From contig CM069601.1 of NCBI GenBank assembly GCA_035771175.1, positions 6,399,001 through 6,463,000 of the forward strand: a DNA stretch of 64,000 bases, given 5' to 3'. The DNA is from Paratinospora sagittata. Its lineage: Eukaryota > Streptophyta > Magnoliopsida > Ranunculales > Menispermaceae. Below the pieces are notes generated by a model that did not search any database, was not told the origin of the DNA, and worked only from the letters and a program-made list of their open reading frames with translations. The position numbers were made by a program, and so were the translations under genes. Numbering within the stretch: position 1 is the stretch's first letter; each line of letters opens with the position of its first letter. Below, in pieces: positions 44,220 to 56,686 of this stretch.

Positions 44220-45341
44220 ACTTTAAAGGTGCAACTTCGCGATGCCCTACTGAAACTGCAGGAAGAGCTGACACGACTAGTCTTGGAGGAGATTCATGCA
44301 GGCGTATGTGACAACCATTCGGGCGGAAAAACTCTCGTATACAAGGTTCTTCGCCAGGGTTATTATTGGCCGACAATCCACAAAAGCGTTGTAAGGATAG
44401 CTTGGTAGTGTGACAGTTTTGAGAAACATGGAACAAACATCCGAGCCCCAGCAGAGAATTTCTCGCCAATCCAAAACCCATAGTCTTTTGCTCAGTTGGG
44501 GGTGGATCTGATATGACCCCTACCGACCCGTAAGGAACGGGGTCAAGTTCGCAATTATCGATGTTGACTACTTTACCAAGTGGGCAGAAGTTGAACCTTT
44601 AGCACATATTACTGAGCAGAAGTCCACACGCTTCATCTGGGATGTCAATTGTGTGTCATTTTGGTGTCTCGTACGCCATCATCTCCGATAATAACAAACA
44701 ATTCGACAACGTTAGATTCGGTCATTTTGTGAGACCTCGGTATTCGACACTTCTTTTCTACCTCAACCCATCCTCAAGCCAATGGTCCGGTAGAAGCCGT
44801 GAACAAAATTATCAAACACACGTTGAAGGCCAGGCTCGAGGAAAAGAAAGGAATATGGGCTGAAGATATGCCGCAAGTCCTCTGGCCATACTGCACCACC
44901 TCCCAAACAACAACAGGAGAAACTCCATTCTCCCTAGCTTTTGGGATGGAGGTTGTCATACCAGTGGAGCTCGGGATACCGACTTTGAGAACTTCTTACT
45001 TCGACGAAGCTAGGAACATGGAGGCTCAACGTACCGACCTGGATCTACAAAAAGAAAGAAAAGAACAGACACAACTCAAGCTAGCACCATACCAGTAGAG
45101 GATCTCAAAATGCTGCAACGCCAAGGTGAAGCATAAAAGCTTCAAAGTTGGTGACTTAGTACTAAGAAAGGTCATGTTGAACACACGTGAACCTGGAGCA
45201 GGTGCCCTTGGTCCCAACTGGGAAGGGCCTTACAAGATCACTGCAATACTTCACACGGGAGTGTACGAGCTCGAAGATCTATTAGGAAGAAGAATTCCTA
45301 AGCCCTGGAATGCAGAGCACCTCAATAAGTACTACCAATAG
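44220..45341 (+). pseudogene. Integrase (element 3)
   Basis: The N-terminal zinc-binding region reads VLEEIHAGVCDNHSGGKTL and LRQGYYWPTI (44,280-44,370). The core is degraded; 44,799-45,098 is open with NKIIKHTLKARLEEKKGIWA, TTGETPFSLAFGMEVVIPVE. The C-terminal domain (45,126-45,341) reads FKVGDLVLRKVM, LGPNWEGPYKI and NAEHLNKYYQ, then TAG, the true end of pol. No chromodomain is present, as expected for Tat. Confidence 0.85.
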
Positions 45342-45446
45342 GCAATAGTAGTAGCGGTAGTAGCTCAGTAATTAGTTTTTAGTATCTACAGAGGTGTTGG
45401 TTGCCTCTAGTATTATTTTCTAGTGTTTTTAACAACAAGTGTTGAC

Positions 45447-45790
45447 TCAAAATTTTTCTACAATAAGTAAGAAGTTTTGTTTCCAAGGTTCCCCTTCCAG
45501 TACCTTCCGTTTATCAACCATATTCCCAAATTGGAGAGTAAACAATCTTTCCCCAATCTCCTTAAAGGAAATAGGTTTCGAAGTTTTCCATAATTGTTTC
45601 ATTGTTTTGATGAACCCCTTTTTGCTCATAGATTTAGGTGAAATGATCTTGGCATAGAGACACTGTTTAAACTCCAGGTTTTCTGATTTACCATTAAGAT
45701 CGCCAACTTCATACACATGTTCCTCTTCATCAGTAACTTTTAGTGAATCCTAAAGGCTCGTTAACTCGCCATCCATACTAGCACCTCCTA
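45447..45790 (-). pseudogene. LINE ORF1 5' fragment (DUF4283-like)
   Basis: On the minus strand an ATG at about 45,772 opens MDGELTSL, then a TAG, then EEEHVYEVGDLNG and KGFIKTMKQLWKTSKPI, LFTLQFGNMVDKRKVLEGEPW. This is the conserved N-terminal domain of plant L1-type ORF1 (RNA-binding partner of ORF2). Only the 5' part survives; it ends where element 3 ends, so both were cut at a shared junction near 45,440. Confidence 0.75.
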
Positions 45791-45920
45791 TCGGAAGACT
45801 AACACCCACCACTTGTGAGATGAAACCTTTAGAGAAGACGACTTCTGAGAACTCTATTTTCAAACCTCAACTTAGTTTAAACTTTCTAAACTACCCAAGT
45901 TTTAAGAATGCAAAGCTTTA

Positions 45921-46274
45921 ATCTGTTTCTTTTTCCCATTAATTAAATTATCCTTTTACCTTTCAAAAAAAAAAAAAATTTTAAATCCAAATTTTCAAAT
46001 AACAGATAAAATAAGCTAGCCTTTTTTTTTTTTTAATGAGCTAGCTTAATTTGAAAGAGAGATAAGATTATTTGCATGGTGTAAATATTATTTTAGTTAA
46101 ATTATCTCTTTTTTCCATTAATTAAATTGTCCTTTTACCTCTCAGAAAAAAGAAAAAAAAATCCAAATTTTCAAATAAGAGATAAAATAAGCTAGCCTTT
46201 TTTTTTTTTTTAATGAGCTAGCTTAATTTGAGAGAGAGAAAATTATTTGCATGGTGTAAATATTATTTTAGTTA
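45921..46274. repeat. Tandem duplication, about 175-179 bp, two copies
   Basis: Units of about 45,921-46,099 and 46,100-46,274 are nearly identical. Each contains a perfect 9-bp inverted repeat taagctagc / gctagctta (46,012 and 46,040; 46,188 and 46,217) around a T-run, which could fold as a hairpin. Noncoding. Confidence 0.85.
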
Positions 46275-47693
46275 TGATTTTAAGAAATTTTTTGACAAAA
46301 GCTAAAAAATAATTCTCAACAATCATAACGCTAGAACAATACCATATATATTTAATTAAAAACTTGATACAAACACTTCATAATTTTTTTTATTTTTATT
46401 TTTTGAGTGCTGACCCCATATCAAATTAAAGGATGCTGACATTAGGGTCAGAGGAAGTCCAGACTCTTCAATAGAGTCAAGGAGACGAGCACAATGACGA
46501 GGGACATAGAGATTCGAATGAGGGCTATACGAACCAATAATAATAGTTCCGTTCTCATTTTTATTAAGAGATAATAAGTTCTTATTTATTTGTAAGGAGA
46601 GATAATCGAATTTTCAACTTGAAGTGAAAGAGTTTAAATCTATTTGTGGGATTGTTTACTTGCAACTCCTGAGAATAAGTAATTCATATATATAAATTTA
46701 TATCCAGTATATGTAATTAAATTTAAAACCATTCTCATATAGATTGAAAGTTGGCAAGAACATTTTGATAATGCTTGTATCCGCCAATCAACCAAGATAA
46801 CATCGGCGTGCGTTACATGTGTAATGCATTTGTTAGCTTTGTTTCACTTTCTGAATATTAAGACCTTTTTAAACCAGCTTCTCAAGCAATCTTTTTGAAA
46901 CCTCATAAATGGTGACGAAATTCAACATTCACCAAAGATAGGATCAAACATGATGACACGGGTCTTCTATTTTTCTCTTTTTAAAGCATTAGAAGAAGAA
47001 GATGAGGCTTAATTTAGTTGGAATTATGTTGCTTGGCCAACAATATTTCTTTATTGGGTCTTAACCCTTTGAGCTATATCATGGTCCACAATATTACCAA
47101 TTTGAACCATTTGAGTCAAATTAGTAAGGACTTTCTTATGGTTGACTCATTTCTAGTTTTATAATTCGGGTAACAATACAATGAAGTGGTTTTTCTTAAT
47201 TAAAATTGCTTTTCTAGGAAGTTGCTTTTTTTTTTTTTTTTTTCCTTGTCTCTAACTTATTATTACTATTTTTGCAGCAAGAAAGTTATATGCAAATAGT
47301 TCCATGGAACATTTCATTTGCTGCAATTAAATGATTTTTTTTATTAAAAAGGAAATTTTTTCTTCCGGCCAAGGCCAACCTCAATTTTCGGAGAACCCTT
47401 CAAAAAGACTTTCTATAGATTTTTTTTTTTAGAAATAGATATTAATTTATTGGTTCATATAATTTTTGTTTTTTTGAACTAATTGGTTCATATAGTTTAC
47501 TAAGGGCAAAAGTCATTCTTTATTTAACCTACTTTTGTTCTAGTCAGAAAGTTCCAATCATCACATTCGCCTAATAATTTGTTATTTAATTTCATAGATG
47601 TATGTATACCTAACACCTTTTTCTTTTTCAAAGAAATGGGGTGATTATATTATATAATAATAATAAATCGTTTAGAGAAGGAGAGCAACACTC
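46275..47693. other. Intergenic, no gene recognised
   Basis: AT-rich sequence. If the Athila-like element were complete, its env-like ORF and 3' LTR would be expected here on the minus strand; neither is seen. Confidence 0.5.
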
Positions 47694-48960
47694 TTAATGC
47701 CTCTTGAAATCAATTAAAGACACAAGAAACTCCCGTGCTTGAAAAGTAGGTGCGCCAAAAATTCCGAATAAATTTGGATTCAGACAACACCTTATAAGGA
47801 ACATATGGTATGTCCAGACCCAACTTGATTTTAATTTCAAACACTTCAACCGAGAGTTGAAAAGAAGAACTTGTTGACGCAAAATGAACTCACGCCTTAG
47901 AACTTGCTTGTCATGCCACTGCTTGGTTTGCTCTTTGTAGATCTTGGCATTCTCATATGCATCATTGCGGAATTCCTCCATCTTACTCAATTGCAAAAGC
48001 CTTTGTTCACTGGATGCCTTCAAATCAAAATTTAACTTCTTCACCACCTAATATGCATGGTGCTCCAACTCAATCAGTAGATGACACGCCTTGCCGAACA
48101 CTAATTGATATGGGGACATCCTAATGGGTGTTTTGAAAATGGTCATATAAGCTCACAACGCATCATCAAGCTTCGTTGCTCAATCCTTCCTATTAGTGTT
48201 GATCGTCTTCTCTAAGATTTTCTTGACTTCCCCATTTAAAATATCAACTTGCTCATTTGTTTGTCGATGATAGGCAAGTTCCACTTTATGCTTCACACCA
48301 TACTTGGCAAGTAGAGAATTGAAAAACTTGTTACAAAAGTGGGTACCTTCATCACTAATAATTGCACAAGGAGCGCTGAATCTAGTAAATTAGGTGTTCT
48401 TATGTACAAATTTTACACCACCTTAGCATCATTAGTTGTTGTAACTATAGCCTCGACCCACTTTGAAACATAATCCACCGCCAATAAGATATGTCTTGCC
48501 AAAAAAATGGGGAAAGGGTCCCATAAAGTTGATGCCACACATATAAAAAAGCTCAACCTTCAACATGTTGTTCATTGGTAGCTCATGGCGCCTAAAGATG
48601 TTGCCAAGACGTTGATAATAATCACAAGTTTTCACGAAAGTATAACTATCACGGAATAAAGTAGCTAATAAAACCCACTTTGAACTACCTTAGTCGTCGT
48701 ACGTGTTGCTCCTAAATGACCACCATAGCGGGAAGAGTGACACTCATGGAGAATAGCTTGCACTTCCTCTTCCAGGACACACCTCCTAATTATTTGATCA
48801 TTGCCCCTCTTGAACAATAAAAAGTCATCCCATAAATAGAACTGCACATCATGAAGGAATTTCTTCTGTTGAGAATAAGATAAATCAGGAGGCAACACAC
48901 CACTAGCCAAATAATTCGTATAATCTGCACACCATGGAACCTTCGCATCTAGCCCATAAA
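47694..48960 (-). pseudogene. Integrase remnant (element 4)
   Basis: The N-terminal zinc-binding part reads RRCVLEEEVQAILHECHSSRYGGHLGATRT (48,700-48,790), then CDYYQRLGNI (near 48,620) and CGINFMGPFPHFFGKTYL. The C-terminal part, 47,694-48,047, reads [22 protein letters not shown] and [13 protein letters not shown]. Frameshifts and stops separate these blocks. Confidence 0.8.
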
Positions 48961-48989
48961 GTTTTGTTCATCCGAAAAAAATTCTTGAA

Positions 48990-49550
48990 TAGGGGCACCA
49001 TTGTTCTAGTCTTCAAGCTGCAATCGTGATAAGTGATCGGTCACCACATTCTCACTACCCTTCTTGTTCTGGATCTCTAAATCAAACTTTTGTAACAAAA
49101 GAATCCACCGAATCAACCAAGGTATGGTATCTTTCTTCTCAAACAAATAACGGATGGTTGCATGATCGGTATATACAATTACCTTGGACCTAATAATATA
49201 AGACTGAAACTCATCACAAGCAAATACCACCGCTAACAACTCTTTCTTGATTGTATTATCATTTTGTTGAGTCTCATCAAGAGTACTACTTGCACAATAT
49301 ATAGCCCAGAACATCTTGTCATGGCGTTGGCCAAGTATTGCACCAATTGCATAATCACTTGCATTGCACATAATCTCAAATGGTTCTTTCCAATCTAGTA
49401 CCACCATGATAGGAGTTAAAATCAAGGCCTTCTTTATTAACACAAAAGCTTTCACGCACTTCTCATTAAAATCAAAAGGAGCATCCTTCTCAAGGAGATT
49501 GCAGAGAGGTTTGACAATCTTAAAAAAATCCTTAATGAATCTTCGATAAA
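48990..49550 (-). pseudogene. RNase H (element 4)
   Basis: Open for 149 codons (49,455-49,006): [67 protein letters not shown] and [11 protein letters not shown]. The catalytic D of CDASD is N here (CNASD), which would impair activity even without the other damage. Confidence 0.85.
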
Positions 49551-50900
49551 AGCTAGCATGGCCCTAGAAATTCCTTATGCCATTAACATTCTTCGAGTGT
49601 GGAATCTTTTCAATTGCAACAATCTTTGTCCGATCAACTTCAAGCCCTTTTTAAGAAACCTGATGCCCAAGGACAATTCGCTTTTGAACCATGAAGTGGC
49701 ACTTCTCCCAATTGAGGACCAAATTAGTCTCCTCACATCATTACAACACTAGAGAAAGATTGTGCAAACATTGGTCATAAGAGGAACCAAAAACTGAAAA
49801 ATCATCCATGAAAACTTTTATAATCTCTTCCATTATGTCTGTAAAGATAGCCATCATACAATGTTGGAAAGTGGTCAAAGCATTGCACAAACCAAAAGGC
49901 ATTCTTCGGGAAGAAAACGTACCATAGAGGCATGTGAAAGTAGTCTTTTCTTGGTCTTCTGAGGCAATAACAGTCTGGTTGTACCTCAAATAACCATCTA
50001 GAAAACAATAGTATTGAAATCCCGCCAATCGGTTCAACATTTGATCAATGAAAGGAAAGGGGGCTTTGTAGCCTTGTTAAGCTTCCGGTAATCAATGCAC
50101 TCTCTTCATCTTGTGAAAATCCTTGTAGAGATAAGTTTATCATCTTCATTCTTCACCACTGTGATCCTACCTTTTTTTGGCACCACTTGAACTGGACTCA
50201 CCCAAGAACTATCTGAAATAGCATATATAATCCTTGTACTGAGCCACTTCAAAATTTCAACCCGAACCACCTCTTTCATTGCTGGATTTAGCCTCCTTTG
50301 GTGTTCAATAGAAGGCTTGTAAGATTCCATCATCAATGTCTTGTGCATGCAAATAGATGGGCTAATGCCTTTGATATTTGAAATAGACCATCCTAAGGCT
50401 GATTTATGCTTCCTCAAAATTCGCGGCAACTTCAATTCTTCAACATGAGACAAAAATGATGATATGATAACCGAATATGTAGACTTCTCTCCCACAAATG
50501 CATACCGAAGATGTTTCGGTAATGGCTTCAAATCTGGTGTAGGTTACATCAACTCTATTGGAGAAGAGTCATCTATATTTTCGACTTTGGCTTGGGAAGG
50601 TTCGAAAAAAGGAGCTTCAAGAGCCAATACATAGAGCTGGACATCTTCATTTACCATCATGTCTCAAGAAATCGAATTAACAATACATCGCTCCAAGGGG
50701 TCTTCCGGTGTTGAATCCATATGAACCTCAGTAATACAACTCCCAAGTACATCTATCCGATGAAAAGTGCTCAGTTCTGCTGGAAATTTGAGTGTGTGAT
50801 AGATATTGAACATCATATCTTCCTCATTATAACCCGCAAATTCAACTCCCCTCACTGCACATCAACCAACGCCCTCTCGATAGCTAATAAGGGCCTCCCA
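49551..50900 (-). pseudogene. Reverse transcriptase (element 4)
   Basis: Upstream block (50,531-50,106): LRYAFVGEKSTYSVIISS, KHKSALGWSISNIKGISPSIC and SWVSPVQVVPKKG. Palm (50,040-49,741): LAGFQYYCFLDGYLRYNQ, RRMPFGLCNALTTFQHCMMAIF and the catalytic FMDDFSVFG (near 49,800). A stop and frame change lie between them at about 50,050-50,110. Confidence 0.85.
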
Positions 50901-50935
50901 AGAATCAATAATATCTCATCACCCTCTTCCATGTC

Positions 50936-53100
50936 CTAGACAACAAAATCCACTGAGAAGATGAACTTGTCAACCTTGACCAACACATCTTCAATGACTC
51001 CACGAGGATAGGTGAAAGATCTATCTACCAGTTGTAAGGCAATGTTTGTAGGCTTTGTTGGCAAAGTTAAATGTCCAAGAGGGGGTGACTTGGACTGTTT
51101 TGTAGGTTGAACCTTTCTCAAACAAATGACAATAGATTTAAAGAACAACGAAAATATGAAGAAAACAATACACAAAGATTTATAGTGGTTCAGTCTTGCC
51201 TACATCCACTACCTAATCTCCCTTATTAGGATTTTCAAACTCCACTAGAGAATCTCTTCACAGGTGAGGATTAAAACATTACACTCTCTCAACTTATGGG
51301 TGTGAGAGAACCATTACTTTTCTCAACTTACGGGTGTGAGAACAACCGTTACACATTGAGGTAACTCTAGCTCTACTTAGTGACTCCTCGTCACTTTACA
51401 AATGAAATACAGAAAGATGAATAGATTCTTTTACCACGAATTGACAGAAATACTTAGAGAGCAATTATGAACTCCATAGTAGTATGTTTAGAAAGATTGA
51501 AAGGTTTAGGCGCAGCTTAAAATGTGACGTTACGTTCTTTTTCACCTCCTTTGCATTTTGATTCAAAAGATAAAATTTTAAGCTCTCAAATCCGGGGAAG
51601 AATTTCACAAATCTCAGTTAGAAATACTTTTCTTTTCACAATATTTTTCACAAAGATATCATAATAAATTTCAAAGAGTTTTGGTGCAGATTTTCTCTAT
51701 TGCATTGTCTATGTTTTTATCTTAAAAACAGTTTTTGTGTTATAGAAGAATAATGGGATTTCAATCTCCCAAAAATCCTAAAAGATTCGTTTAAAATTCA
51801 ACTTCAACGGATAAAATCTTTCATGGAAATGGTATAAACAAGTCCGTTGAAGATTTATGTCAAAAAACATTTTCACCAAAATAACAAGTGAACCAGAACT
51901 GTCCTCACATGCTTCAAATGTCAGTTTCGTCTAACATAGCTAGGTGAGCGTCCTGCTGCTCGAGGAGGGTGCTACTATAATGAAAAAAATTAGAGGTTCA
52001 TTTAGCACATGAGTGTTCTGCTCTCCAATGAGCGTTCTGAAGTTCGTCAACCCGAGAGACAATTTTTTCTTAGTAAGACTGATGAGCTTCCTGTTGCAGT
52101 ATGAGCATCCTTATGGACTGTCTTAGAAGTTTTTTCAGAAAGCGTGAGCGTCCTCATGGACTGTTTCAGAAATTTTCCAGAAATCATGAGCGTCTTGTTC
52201 ATGGGTGAGCATCTAGCAATGCTAGCCTATAATTTTAGTTAACTTTCCACTGCTTGAGCCTCCTACCCAAGTGTGTGTCCTCCTCAACTGATACAAAATT
52301 TGAGTTGTTGAAATTTTGAAAGATTTGACAAATCATATCATCTTGAAATCATTTTGGATCAAGTCAAACATTTTAAGAACATTCAAACTTCACAAAGATA
52401 CAATCAAATTGAGTAATAAAATCCATTTTGAAATGCATTTCAAAAATAAGAGAACTTGAAAAACTTATGATCTTTTGAAGAACTAGTTTTGGAAGATTTG
52501 ATCATTGCTGAACATTCCTAGTATGGAATTCTACAATCCTAAAGAAATTCCAAGTGTTAAAAAGATATATCACAATCAGAGCTTTGAAGAATGACTTTCC
52601 TTGCTTTGACTTGAGCTTCACTTGATTGGATAGACTTCATATCATTTAAGCTTGAGAAATATTGTCAAATGATAAATTGATATAGAATGTGGCTTGTAAT
52701 AACCAAAATATCCAACCTCAGAGGTAATTGATATAACTGGTTTTACTTCTCCAAAGTCCCAATTTCCTAAGAATAGAAAAAGGCATTAGATTTATGCTTG
52801 CACCCAAATCACAAAGTACTCTATCAAAGAAAGTGTCTATTGTGCAAGATATAGTAAAACTCCCTAAATACTTTAACTTTTGAGGCAATTTATTTTGAAG
52901 AACCATACTACACTCCTTTGTGAGCTTTACCGTCTCGAACTCCTCCAACTTTTGCTTCTTGGACATAACATCCTTCATGAACTTGACATAGTTCGATATT
53001 TGTTTCAACACATTTGCAAAAGGAATGTTAATGTGAATTTTCTTAAAAATCTCAAGAAATTTTGCAAATTGAGCATCTAACTCCTTTTTCCGAAATCTCT
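50936..53100 (-). pseudogene. Protease and RT linker (element 4), interrupted by LTR G
   Basis: The right block (53,011-52,744) reads KQKLEEFETVKLTKECSMVL, LPQKLKYLGSFTISCTID and VLCDLGASINLMPFSILRK, with the Athila form of the retropepsin motif (DLGAS). The left block (51,050-50,940) reads NIALQLVDRSFTYPRG and VEDVLVKVDKFIF-like sequence. LTR G sits between them, and the frame on both sides is the same once LTR G and one copy of its target duplication are disregarded. Confidence 0.8.
51056..52738 (-). repeat. Solo LTR G, copia type (1,683 bp), in element 4
   Basis: On the minus strand it starts AGTTATATC (first T mutated) with atattttggttattac near its start, and ends in ACTTTGCCAACA at 51,056. 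Flanks ggctt (51,051-51,055) and ggttt (52,739-52,743) are a target duplication with one mismatch. It shares with LTR C the start region, the motif array (here 51,940-52,280, as gagcgtcctg words) and the minisatellite (51,260-51,360). No polypurine tract or primer-binding site flanks it. Confidence 0.85.
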
Positions 53101-53479
53101 AAGAATATGGGATAGGAGTTTTTAGGATAGGAAGATTATCCAAAAAGGATATAGATCCAGGCCTGTAAGTCTCATTCTTTGACTTTACTTCACTTTCCAC
53201 ATCCTTGTTGACCTCTTCTGTGTGGTCACTTGCTGGTAATGTGGGAGTAATATTGGTGTTGTTTTATGGATTGACTCTCTAAGCTTCTTTTTCACTTATG
53301 AGAGTGATGGCTTTGCACTGCTCCTTGGGATTCACTTTTGTATTACTTAAAAAGGAAACTTTTGTTGGGCACTAATGGATGAAGCAAGTTGCCCAATCTG
53401 AACCTCCAAAGACTTTATTGCAGCTCCCATATTACCCATGGAGTCTCAATATCATCCAGCCTTGATTCACCCTTGTTGA

Positions 53480-54480
53480 ACCTAACTCTTGCCTTGCCCA
53501 CAAAATTACTCACTAGGTCCTCCGAAGAAGGCTTCTTCTTAGGGACTTGATTGTACATGCCCGGTGGGGTTGGGCCACATTCCTCTTATTGGAATAGGAG
53601 AAATTCTTATGATTGCGAATGCTCGGGTGATATTGATTCGACAGTGGTGCTTTACCCCTATAATTATATGTCGGGTTATTCACAAATTGCACTTGTTCTT
53701 CATTAGTGTCAACTCCTAAATACACCATACTTGCAGTTGCAGCAGATTCAATCGTAGGAGGGGCTCCTTGATTAGACAAAGCCACTACGGGACGTATGAG
53801 GGTGGACATTTGTGTCGATAATGTTGTTATAGGATCAACCTCATGCATGCCAATTACCTTCTTTACCATGGAGCGCTCATTTGGACTCTCATAATTGTTG
53901 GAAGTCATTTCCTCCAAAAGAAGAAGAGTTTCATTCGTCGTTTTCCTCAATAAGGTACCACCAGTTGCAGCGTTAACTAAAGTCCTTGTTGGATCCGTCA
54001 TCCCATTGTAGAACATTTGAATTTGCAACCAATCCTGGAAACCATGTTAGGGGCACTTCCTAATAAATTCCTTGAATCTTTCCCACGCTTCATAAAGTGA
54101 TTCGGAATTTAGTTGCTTAAATTGTCAAATCTTGGCCCTTAATTGAGTCGTCTTTGCCGGTGGAAAGAACTTTTGAACCATATCCCCCCAAGTTGTAATG
54201 TTTCCAGGTTGCAGAGATTGCAACCATGCTCTCGCCTTATATCTTAAAGATAAGGGAAACAAGAGCAGCCTAATGGTCTCCTTAGTAACACCGTTCATCT
54301 TTACCATAACACACATATCCAAGAATGTAGTCAAATGTGTGGTCGGGTCTTGTTGTGGAGAACTACCAAATTGATGTTGTTGCACCATAGTAATCAAAAC
54401 CGGTTTCAACTCGAAGTTATTTGTATTGATTGACATGCACATAATGCCCAAGTAGTTATAATTGATGACCAGCTTGAAAT
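53480..54480 (-). pseudogene. Gag remnant (element 4)
   Basis: The capsid block (54,451-54,125) contains DPTTHLTTFLDMCVMVKMNG, KARAWLQSLQPGNITTWGDM and QKFFPPAKTTQLR, a close fit to Athila gag. After a frame change near 54,110 the second block (54,028-53,513) continues with QMFYNGMTDPTRTLVNAATG and EEMTSNNYESPNERS. Stops and frameshifts are present. Confidence 0.85.
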
Positions 54481-54747
54481 AATCTCAGAGAGTTAGTTGA
54501 TTGTTCTCGGCATTCATTGCTTGAATTTTAGTCCTTTTCTCTTTCCTTATCTTTCGAAGTGTTCTCTCAATTTCTGGATCACAAGGTAAAAGTTCAAAAC
54601 TTTTATATTTTCGCATACACCGCTCAAAGGAACCTAAAAAGAGACCAACAAAAAAGAAAAGAAAAATTAGAAAAAGAAAAAGAAAAAAAATTTAATTAAA
54701 ATCAAGGTCACTTGGTAACGATATTAGTGAAAATAGAATTTAATTAA

Positions 54748-54769
54748 TCCTCGATAATGGAGTCAAAAA
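54748..54769 (-). other. Decayed primer-binding site, element 4
   Basis: On the minus strand tttttgactccattatcgag corresponds to the Athila-type tttttggcgccgttg-like site with several substitutions. It places the end of the 5' LTR near 54,770; only about 330 bp of that LTR remain before LTR F starts at 55,098. Confidence 0.5.
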
Positions 54770-55097
54770 CTTGTTCATGATTATCCGCAAGCGTACAATA
54801 TCAAGTTTATAATATACTGATGAATCGTGTTATCGTCCTCAAGGATCAATTCAACTTTCACTAAGTATCGTAATTAATAACCCTAACTTTATCTAGATGA
54901 TCAAATTGAGAATTAATTAAATTATAAACAATGCAATGAAAACTAGGAAATAATAGAAAATCAAAATCAAGAAAAAATCAATAGAAAAAAATTCTAGATG
55001 TTCAACTTTATCAAACTTTCAACTATGTCTTGCATATATATATTTGTTATTAATATATTGTCCTAGTTTATAAGTCAAAAATCATGAAATCTCTAAC

Positions 55098-56515
55098 TGT
55101 TGACCTAAGCGATTCATCACTTAGCACATCCCTAATTATACTTGATGAAGTATATTTTGATGATTACAAACTAAACCTCTTTCGGTGCTAACGAGCCTTA
55201 ATCAAAAACTTATCTCAACACCTCAGGAAAGCAAAAAGCCAAAGAATGATTCGATCAAGGAACTCAAGGTCATAACAGACGTTCAAGATCATTTCAATCA
55301 AAGGACCTCAAAGATCATATCATGATTTCAAGATCACACCACGAATGATTCGATCAAGCTTCAAGACTACATCATTCGATTAACGTTCACGAAATTCAAC
55401 TCAAGCTCGAAGTTCATCGAAGATCTCATAATGAAGAGTTAGATTTAAAGATTATGAGAAATTTGAGAAATACACAGTATTTAAGGTATATCTTTCTCTA
55501 ATCGATATTGCTCAAACGTCTTTCAAAACCATGCACAAATCACTTGCATATTTGCATATTTTGATCATACACTTTACGGTATTTCAAATGATTTTATTTT
55601 CTATGTTTAATTTAAAATTTACCAAGTTTTTATTCTCATTCATCGTATTTTTAATTGTGAGTCAAAACTACGTCTCAAGAGTCTTTCAGGACGTTAATGA
55701 CTTAGCAGCGCTCTCCTAAACTTGATAAGTTAGGACGTTGATAGTTCATTAGGACATTGATAACATTCAAGGTTGAATTGAACTGATTCATCAAGACGCT
55801 TACTTGTAAGTAGCTGTCTCCTTTTAGTCAACTTCTGAAGTTGTAAGGACGCTGACTCAGCATCAGCTTACTGAAAGATTTCAAAGTTCTTCAAAGAATT
55901 TATCTTTGAGGACGTTGATAGTTATAAGTTGGAAAAACTATCAGGACGCTACCTGGATAGGAGCGCCCCCATCTTTGGGAACCAACTTAATAACTTTCAG
56001 GATGTTGATTGTCCTTCAGCACACTTGCTTTTATTTTCACATATTTTTAAATGACAGGATGCTTACATAGTTGTAGCGCCCTTGTGTTTTATGTTTTAAA
56101 AGGTAGGACGCTTACTCAAAAAAGTAGCGCCCTCATGTACTTAATTGTTTTAAAACAAAGCATGACGCTAACTGTACATAAGCACCCTCAGGGTTAAGTC
56201 ACTTATGTCGCAAAGAAAGTCAGGACGCTTACGAGTTAGTAGCGCCCTTACTTCATTGTTCAACAAGACGCTTATACATAATGAGCACCCTCAAGGAACA
56301 AAACGACAAAGTTGATATTATGCGTCAGGACACTGATTACTAAATTAGGACGCTAATTCAACAATCGTCATTGTTCTAACAAGTACACTATATCAGTCTA
56401 CTTTTTCAACATGGATCTTTGCACAGAATTTTTTTCAGATTTATCAGAGATCTTCTCTGATACATGAATCAAGTTTTTCTAAAACTTTCCTTATTCATGT
56501 AATCTAAAAGGAATC
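55098..56515 (+). repeat. LTR F: 5' part of a copia-type LTR (about 1.4 kb)
   Basis: Starts TGTTGACCTAAG, like LTR D, then tatattttgatgattacaaac as in C and E. It carries a long motif array (55,688-56,360) but lacks the R-U5 part with the minisatellite and CCAACA end. The right edge meets copia RNase H sequence at about 56,515. Confidence 0.7.
55688..56360. repeat. Quasi-palindrome array in LTR F, about 12 units
   Basis: Units of the form aggacgcttac - 7 to 9 bp - gtagcgccctc recur, for example at 55,944, 56,057, 56,104, 56,163, 56,222 and 56,271, at spacings of about 45-60 bp. The two halves are imperfect inverted repeats. Sequences between units are unrelated. Confidence 0.75.
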
Positions 56516-56686
56516 AGAATGTATAGTGTAAAAACATAACTTCTTCTAGTCTTGTTAACATCAAGATCTCTAGCATAATCAAAATATACATATCCTATGA
56601 CTGAACAAGCACTATTAGTCTTTTGAAGTTGGATTCTCAAACCAATTATTCCCTATAAATACTGCAACGATCATTTAATTACTTTC
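56516..56686 (-). pseudogene. Copia RNase H fragment
   Basis: On the minus strand IQLQKTNSACSVIGYVYFDYA and DLDVNKTRRSYVFTL correspond to the copia RNase H motif (GYVDSDYAGD...GYVF), with changes at catalytic positions. It continues the pol remnant at 58,695-60,225, from which LTR E separates it. Confidence 0.75.

Larger units (their letters stand above)
38450..45440 (+). mobile_element. Gypsy element 3 (Tat lineage), 3' end missing
   Basis: 5' LTR, primer-binding site, gag, protease, RT, RNase H, a second RNase H and integrase follow in order. The two RNase H domains and the ttggcg-type primer-binding site mark the Tat branch of Ty3/gypsy. Stops and frameshifts are spread over all domains. 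After the integrase stop at about 45,341 there is no polypurine tract or 3' LTR; LINE sequence begins at about 45,447. A MITE is inserted at 41,588-42,005. Confidence 0.85.
47694..54780 (-). mobile_element. Gypsy element 4 (Athila-like), minus strand, split by LTR G
   Basis: From right to left: decayed primer-binding site (54,748-54,769), gag, protease, RT, RNase H and integrase. The words FMDDFSVFG and [11 protein letters not shown] and the gag NGVTKETIRLLLFP are characteristic of Athila. A solo LTR (51,056-52,738) is inserted in the protease region. The 3' part (env-like region, 3' LTR) and most of the 5' LTR are missing. Multiple stops make it inactive. Confidence 0.85.
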
